DNA from: Gammaproteobacteria bacterium
Lineage (GTDB): Bacteria > Pseudomonadota > Gammaproteobacteria > Steroidobacterales > SZUA-146
Direction: 5' to 3'
DNA length: 9,407 nucleotides
Assembly (NCBI GenBank): GCA_003228965.1
Contig: QIGP01000182.1
Span: forward strand, 1 to 9,407
Positions 5,444 through 9,407 of this stretch are shown here, piece after piece; positions within the stretch are counted from its first letter, which is position 1, and every line of letters starts with the position of its first letter. The notes beneath the pieces are model-generated. The model did no database searches and was not told where the DNA came from. It worked only from the letters and a program-made list of their open reading frames with translations. Both the position numbers and the translations under genes were made by a program.

Positions 5444-6796
5444 ATGGGCGGGAAGCTCTTTATAAAGACATTTGGCTGTCAGATGAACGAGTACGATTCG
5501 GACAAAATGGCCGACGTACTTGAGGCTTCTCATGGCCTTGAAATCACTCACACGGCTGAAGATGCAGACGTGCTGTTGCTGAACACGTGCTCCATTCGTG
5601 AGAAAGCCCAGGAGAAAGTTTTTCATCAATTGGGTCGGTGGAGGAAATGGAAGCAAACGCGCCCCGGGCTTGTGATTGGTGTGGGCGGTTGTGTGGCTAG
5701 CCAGGAAGGCGAGGCGCTCATTAAACGCGCGCCCTACGTTGACATGGTGTTTGGCCCTCAAACCGTTCACCGTTTACCCGAACTGCTCAATTCTGTTAAA
5801 GAGCAAGGCAAACCGGCCGTTGATATCAGTTTTCCCGAAATTGAAAAATTTGATCGCTTGCCTGAACCCAAAGCGAGTGGCGCTACGGCGTTTGTCTCCA
5901 TTATGGAAGGCTGCAGCAAGTACTGCAGTTTTTGCGTCGTACCTTACACGCGTGGCGACGAATTCAGCCGCCCCTTTGACGACGTGATTGCCGAGATAGT
6001 CAGTTTGGCCAATCAGGGCGTCAAAGAAATTAACTTGCTGGGTCAAAACGTCAACTCCTACCAGGGGCCAACACACGACGGCAACCTGACTGACCTTGGC
6101 ACGCTCATTCACTACGTCGCCGCCATTGACGGCATTGAACGTATTCATTTTACGACTTCTCATCCTGTTGAGTTTTCCGACAGTCTGATCGAAGCCTATG
6201 CCAACGTGCCAGAGCTTGCGGACTACCTGCACCTTCCGGTGCAAAGTGGTTCAGACCGAATATTGTCCGCCATGAAGCGCGGCCACACCGCTATTGAGTA
6301 CAAACAAAAAATTCGCAAGCTACGAGCAGTGCGCCCCAACATTAGTTTGTCGTCCGATTTTATTATTGGCTTTCCCGGCGAAACCGAGCAAGATTTCAAT
6401 GACACTATGAAACTGATTGTAGATATTGGTTTCGACCATAGCTTCAGTTTTATCTACAGCGCACGACCAGGGACTCCTGCGGCCGCGCTGCCTGACGAAG
6501 TTGAGACGAGCGAAAAACGTCGTCGTCTCGAAATACTTCAGACACGCATCACCCAACAAGCTCAGCAAATTTCACGCCAAATGGTGGGATCTACGCAACG
6601 CGTGTTGGTTGAGCGTGTGTCGAAAAAAGACACCAGTGAGATAGCCGGGCGTACCGAGAATATGCGCTGGGTCAATTTCGGTGGCCCCGAATCATTGATT
6701 GGTTCGTTTGTAGACGTTGTTGTCACCGAAGCTCAACCAAATTCACTGCGTGGTCGTCTACTTGATAACCAGCAATCTTTATCTCAAATCGCGTAA
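5444..6796 (+). CDS. miaB: tRNA-2-methylthio-N6-dimethylallyladenosine synthase (MiaB)
   Basis: MiaB is a radical-SAM methylthiotransferase that converts i6A37 to ms2i6A37 in tRNAs reading codons that begin with U, improving decoding fidelity. From the ATG at 5444 the protein has 450 residues. The N-terminal UPF0004 domain starts [20 protein letters not shown] and carries cluster cysteines C12, C49 ([11 protein letters not shown]) and C83 ([11 protein letters not shown]). The radical-SAM motif is [10 protein letters not shown] with C157, C161 and C164, followed by [21 protein letters not shown]-binding domain occupies roughly the last 70 residues. The frame stays open to a GTG at 5423, but the E. 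coli start (MTKKLHIKTWGCQMNEY) supports 5444. The ribosome binding site is poor for both starts (AGAGAG is only 3 nt from the ATG). It is the first gene of the operon; ybeZ begins 16 nt after its stop. Confidence 0.97.
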   Translation: MGGKLFIKTFGCQMNEYDSDKMADVLEASHGLEITHTAEDADVLLLNTCSIREKAQEKVFHQLGRWRKWKQTRPGLVIGVGGCVASQEGEALIKRAPYVDMVFGPQTVHRLPELLNSVKEQGKPAVDISFPEIEKFDRLPEPKASGATAFVSIMEGCSKYCSFCVVPYTRGDEFSRPFDDVIAEIVSLANQGVKEINLLGQNVNSYQGPTHDGNLTDLGTLIHYVAAIDGIERIHFTTSHPVEFSDSLIEAYANVPELADYLHLPVQSGSDRILSAMKRGHTAIEYKQKIRKLRAVRPNISLSSDFIIGFPGETEQDFNDTMKLIVDIGFDHSFSFIYSARPGTPAAALPDEVETSEKRRRLEILQTRITQQAQQISRQMVGSTQRVLVERVSKKDTSEIAGRTENMRWVNFGGPESLIGSFVDVVVTEAQPNSLRGRLLDNQQSLSQIA

Positions 6797-6812
6797 GGAG
6801 CGTCATACCACT

Positions 6813-7784
6813 TTGAGCGCACAAGCCGCACAAGAATTCTTCCTGGAACCGGCCGACAACGAGCGACTCGCAAATCTTTGCGGCCAGTTAGACGAGCACC
6901 TTCGACAAATCGAAAAAAACCTGGGCATCGAAATCGATAATCGTGGAAACCGGTTTCGTGTCACCGGCAACGACGCTGCGGCGCGGGCGGGTAGCGAGAT
7001 TATCCAGCGCCTGTTCGATATGACCAACGACGAAGTGCTTGACCCCCAAGAGGTACATTTATTGTTGCAGGAACTCAACATGGGTGAAGTAGTTAATTCA
7101 CCTAACCAGCACGAAGTATTGATTAAGACTCGCCGCGGTATGATTCGAGGTCGGGGACCTAATCAGCAAAGCTACTTGCGTAACATTCATAGCAGCGATT
7201 TGTGTTTCGGCATTGGCCCTGCAGGAACGGGTAAAACGTTTCTTGCCGTAGCGTGTGCTGTACAAGCGCTCGATCTTGAGCAAGTGCGCCGCATAGTGCT
7301 CGTGCGACCAGCAGTTGAAGCGGGTGAGCGCCTCGGGTTTTTGCCCGGCGATATGTCGCAGAAAGTCGATCCGTATTTGCGACCGATTTACGACGCGCTA
7401 TACGACATGATGGGTTACGAACGCGTAGCACGACTTATGGAGCGCAACGTCATCGAAGTGGCGCCGCTTGCGTTCATGCGCGGCCGTACGCTCAACGACA
7501 GTTTCGTTATTTTGGATGAAGCGCAAAATACCACTGTCGAACAAATGAAAATGTTTCTGACGCGCATCGGTTTTGGTTCGAAAGCTGTTGTTACTGGCGA
7601 TATAACGCAGGTGGATTTACCGAAACATCAAAAATCGGGCCTTAAACACGCCAGCGGCGTCCTGGCTAAAACCAAGGGTGTTAGTTTCGTAAACTTCACG
7701 GCTATGGATGTCGTGAGACATCCTTTGGTGCAACGAATTGTTATGGCTTACGAGCGCGCCGATGCAGAAAACTCGAATGACTGA
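6813..7784 (+). CDS. ybeZ: PhoH-like ATPase YbeZ
   Basis: YbeZ is a cytoplasmic PhoH-family P-loop ATPase encoded next to YbeY, with which it interacts; it is thought to have an RNA-related, helicase-like role in rRNA processing. The protein has 323 residues. An N-terminal domain starts FFLEPADNERLANLCGQLDE. The ATPase core has Walker A GPAGTGKT (residues 135-142), RPAVEAGERLGFLPGDMSQK (165-184), Walker B FVILDEAQN (231-239), MFLTRIGFGSKAVVTGDITQ (247-266) and VVRHPLVQRIV near the end, all as in E. coli. No ATG is near the conserved N-terminus. A TTG at 6813 is the best start, preceded by AAGGAG (6795-6800) overlapping the miaB stop, though 12 nt is a long spacing. An in-frame ATG at 6717 inside miaB would add an unconserved 32-residue tail and is rejected. 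The 3' end overlaps ybeY by 8 nt. Confidence 0.95.
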   Translation: MSAQAAQEFFLEPADNERLANLCGQLDEHLRQIEKNLGIEIDNRGNRFRVTGNDAAARAGSEIIQRLFDMTNDEVLDPQEVHLLLQELNMGEVVNSPNQHEVLIKTRRGMIRGRGPNQQSYLRNIHSSDLCFGIGPAGTGKTFLAVACAVQALDLEQVRRIVLVRPAVEAGERLGFLPGDMSQKVDPYLRPIYDALYDMMGYERVARLMERNVIEVAPLAFMRGRTLNDSFVILDEAQNTTVEQMKMFLTRIGFGSKAVVTGDITQVDLPKHQKSGLKHASGVLAKTKGVSFVNFTAMDVVRHPLVQRIVMAYERADAENSND

Positions 7785-8244
7785 TGTTGTCATTCAGCGA
7801 GCTTGTGACGACGACGCTCCGTCTGATGAGGAGTTGGCTGGTTGGGCGCAGGCTGTGCTTTCACTGTTCGAAAGCAAAGGTGATACAACCTGCGAAGTGA
7901 CCTTACGGTTGGTGGATGCTGAAGAAATGCAGTCACTAAATCGCACTTACCGCGACAAGGACAAGCTAACCAATGTGTTGTCTTTTGCTGTTGAGGAAGA
8001 TATTCGCACACTTCACGGACTGCTTGGCGACGTGGTGATTTGTCCCGTTGTCGTAGACAGCGAAGCGGCTAGGCAGCGCAAAGAACGCAACGCACATTAC
8101 GCACACCTGGTAATCCACGGTGTGCTCCATTTGTTTGGGTACGATCACGTTGAAGACAGTGAGGCGACCAAAATGGAGGCGCTGGAAACGAGCACGCTTG
8201 CGACGCTTGGCATTAGCGACCCTTACGTTGAGCGCGTGGCCTGA
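7777..8244 (+). CDS. ybeY: Endoribonuclease/rRNA maturation factor YbeY
   Basis: YbeY is a zinc-dependent endoribonuclease needed for 16S rRNA 3'-end maturation and ribosome quality control. From the ATG at 7777 it has 155 residues, the same size as the E. coli protein. The zinc site HGVLHLFGYDH places His at 114, 118 and 124, the same numbers as in E. coli. The conserved TYRDKDKLTNVLSF follows, with R59 matching the catalytic-site arginine, and LLGDVVICP (82-90) and TKMEALE (131-137) are also typical. In-frame ATGs at 7738 and 7762 lie inside ybeZ. The start at 7777 aligns best with E. coli (MSQVILDLQLACED) and gives an ATGACTGA overlap with the ybeZ stop, indicating translational coupling; no strong Shine-Dalgarno sequence was seen. 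Confidence 0.96.
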   Translation: MTDVVIQRACDDDAPSDEELAGWAQAVLSLFESKGDTTCEVTLRLVDAEEMQSLNRTYRDKDKLTNVLSFAVEEDIRTLHGLLGDVVICPVVVDSEAARQRKERNAHYAHLVIHGVLHLFGYDHVEDSEATKMEALETSTLATLGISDPYVERVA

Positions 8245-8288
8245 ACAGGGCCCAAGCACATACTAGTTTAAATTAATCGAGAACTTTC

Positions 8289-9185
8289 ATGTCAGACGAC
8301 AAAACTCCAAGTAGTAAACCTCCGAGTACCGAGGGTCCCGGGAAATCCAGTTTTTGGCGCAGACTTACGCAACCGTTTGTGACCAGACCCCGGGATCGAG
8401 AAGATTTACTGGAGCTGCTTGCCATTGCGCGCGACACTGGTCTCGTAGACCGGGAAGCACAAGTCATGATCAAGGGTGTGCTGGAAGTGTCCGTAACTCA
8501 TGTTCGAGAAGTCATGATTCCCAGGCCTCACATGATTGTCCTGGAGCGCGATCAACCCGCCGCAGAGTTACTAAAAGCGATTGTAGACAGTGGTCACTCT
8601 CGCTTTCCGGTAGTGGGCGAAAACCGCGATGAGATCCTCGGTATATTGCTGGCCAAGGACTTGTTACGCGTCTACGTAGACGGTGACGTCGCGCATTTTA
8701 ACATTAAGGAGTGTTTGCGCCCGGCTGTGTTTGTGCCGGAGAGCAAGCGCCTGGACAAACTCTTGCAAGAATTTCGCGACAGTCATAACCATATGGCCAT
8801 TGTGGTCGATGAGTACGGCGGCGTCTCCGGGCTTGCAACTATCGAGGACGTGATTGAACAAATTGTCGGAGAGATAGACGACGAACACGACATTGAAGAA
8901 GACGTACCGATTCAAAGAGAAGCGAAAGCTCTGTACACCGTGCAGGCGCTGACTCGGGTTGAAGAATTTAACGAGTACTTCGGGTGTTCAATAGACGACG
9001 AAGACTACGACACTATTGGCGGACTAATCATGCACGAGTTGGGTCGGCTTCCACGCCGTGGAGAGACTCTTGAAATTGCTGAACTGCGTTTCAAAGTAGT
9101 GCGCGCCGACAGTCGCAGAATTGAGACCGTTCAGGTAAAGCCTCTTGATGGTATAGAACGTCCTATTACGGGCGCGGTAGCCTAG
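8289..9185 (+). CDS. corC: CorC/YbeX, CBS-domain protein with CorC_HlyC domain
   Basis: CorC (YbeX in E. coli) has been linked to magnesium/cobalt efflux with CorA and, more recently, to ribosome-related stress; its biochemical role is still debated. The protein has 298 residues and no transmembrane segment, so it is the short cytoplasmic form rather than the DUF21-membrane form. A polar, Ser/Pro-rich N-terminus (about 1-20) leads to [19 protein letters not shown] and [11 protein letters not shown]. Two CBS domains follow (about 74-130 and 140-195), the second with [20 protein letters not shown] and [13 protein letters not shown]. The C-terminal transporter-associated domain (about 208-287) contains [20 protein letters not shown]. 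The ATG at 8289 is 44 bp after ybeY with only a weak GAGAA upstream. The gene order ybeZ-ybeY-corC-lnt is the standard one. Confidence 0.96.
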   Translation: MSDDKTPSSKPPSTEGPGKSSFWRRLTQPFVTRPRDREDLLELLAIARDTGLVDREAQVMIKGVLEVSVTHVREVMIPRPHMIVLERDQPAAELLKAIVDSGHSRFPVVGENRDEILGILLAKDLLRVYVDGDVAHFNIKECLRPAVFVPESKRLDKLLQEFRDSHNHMAIVVDEYGGVSGLATIEDVIEQIVGEIDDEHDIEEDVPIQREAKALYTVQALTRVEEFNEYFGCSIDDEDYDTIGGLIMHELGRLPRRGETLEIAELRFKVVRADSRRIETVQVKPLDGIERPITGAVA

Positions 9186-9191
9186 ACGTTC

Positions 9192-9407
9192 ATGAAGGTC
9201 GTGTTTAGCGCGCTTTCGTGGCGCTGGAGCCTGGTGTTGGCGGCCGTGGCCGGACTTACCTATCCCTTAAGTTTTGCGCCTTACGGTTTTTGGGGGCTCA
9301 TGCCCTTAACGATTGCCGCGCTGCTGTTAAGTTTTGTCGATCGTTCTCCAAGAGAGGCCGCACTCAACGGTTTCGTATTTGGTTTCGCTGCCTACCTTAC
9401 GGGTATC
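9192..9407 (+). CDS. lnt: Apolipoprotein N-acyltransferase (Lnt), N-terminal part, truncated by window edge
   Basis: Lnt is the inner-membrane enzyme that adds the third acyl chain to the N-terminal cysteine of lipoproteins. Only 72 codons are present: MKVVFSALSWRWSLVLAAVA, then GLTYPLSFAPYGFWGLMPLT, a further hydrophobic segment ending AALLLSF, then DRSPREAALNGFVFGFAAYL. The N-terminal membrane helices and the SFAPYGFWGL pattern match the E. coli start (LAFSPYDVWP), and GFVFGFAAYLTGI matches its GFCWGFGLFGSGI. The catalytic nitrilase domain (Glu-Lys-Cys) lies beyond the window. It begins 6 nt after the corC stop with no clear Shine-Dalgarno sequence, so coupled translation is likely. The call rests on the N-terminal pattern plus gene order. 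Confidence 0.93.
   Translation, partial: MKVVFSALSWRWSLVLAAVAGLTYPLSFAPYGFWGLMPLTIAALLLSFVDRSPREAALNGFVFGFAAYLTGI

Noticed and set aside
6717..6812. N-terminal extension of ybeZ from an ATG inside miaB
   Set aside because: The 32 extra residues lie in the miaB coding sequence in another frame and have no counterpart in E. coli YbeZ. The conserved N-terminus starts just after the TTG at 6813.
1..9407. CRISPR array, tRNA or rRNA gene, integrase, transposase or toxin-antitoxin pair
   Set aside because: Looked for by eye on both strands. No regularly spaced repeats, cloverleaf-like sequence or recognisable protein of these kinds was found.

Overview
The window looks like chromosomal DNA from a free-living gammaproteobacterium with a GC content near 50%. 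Two conserved gammaproteobacterial gene blocks support this: uvrA (leftward) / MFS transporter / ssb, as in Pseudomonas, and miaB - ybeZ(phoH) - ybeY - corC - lnt, with proteins close to their E. coli counterparts. The species cannot be named from this sequence alone.

Layout. Positions 1-307 (minus strand) hold the first 102 codons of uvrA. An 87-bp gap follows, with divergent transcription. Then come an MFS efflux-type transporter (395-1627, plus), ssb (1778-2248), a membrane-anchored LytTR DNA-binding regulator (2385-3215) and a membrane-anchored metal-dependent amidohydrolase (3371-4885). A gap of about 560 bp without an intact gene (4886-5443) contains a strong hairpin that probably ends the amidohydrolase transcript, a second hairpin, a small reading frame that appears frameshifted (4987-5192), a possible promoter, a 54-bp inverted repeat with a GGGACGTCCC core (5272-5325) and another hairpin (5352-5383). 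After that lies a tightly packed operon: miaB (5444-6796), ybeZ (6813-7784), ybeY (7777-8244), corC (8289-9185) and the first 72 codons of lnt (9192-9407, cut by the window edge).

How the genes relate. UvrA and SSB belong to DNA repair and replication. MiaB modifies A37 of tRNAs. YbeZ and YbeY act in rRNA processing and ribosome quality control. CorC is a CBS-domain protein linked to membrane ion homeostasis, and Lnt completes lipoprotein acylation. The LytTR regulator and the amidohydrolase are the accessory part. They sit between the two conserved blocks and may or may not be functionally linked.

Most of the window is ordinary housekeeping sequence, and I do not see a clearly new biological system. 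The parts that deserve a second look are the gap between the amidohydrolase and miaB, and the one-component LytTR gene with repeated TTCRTCCC motifs directly after it.
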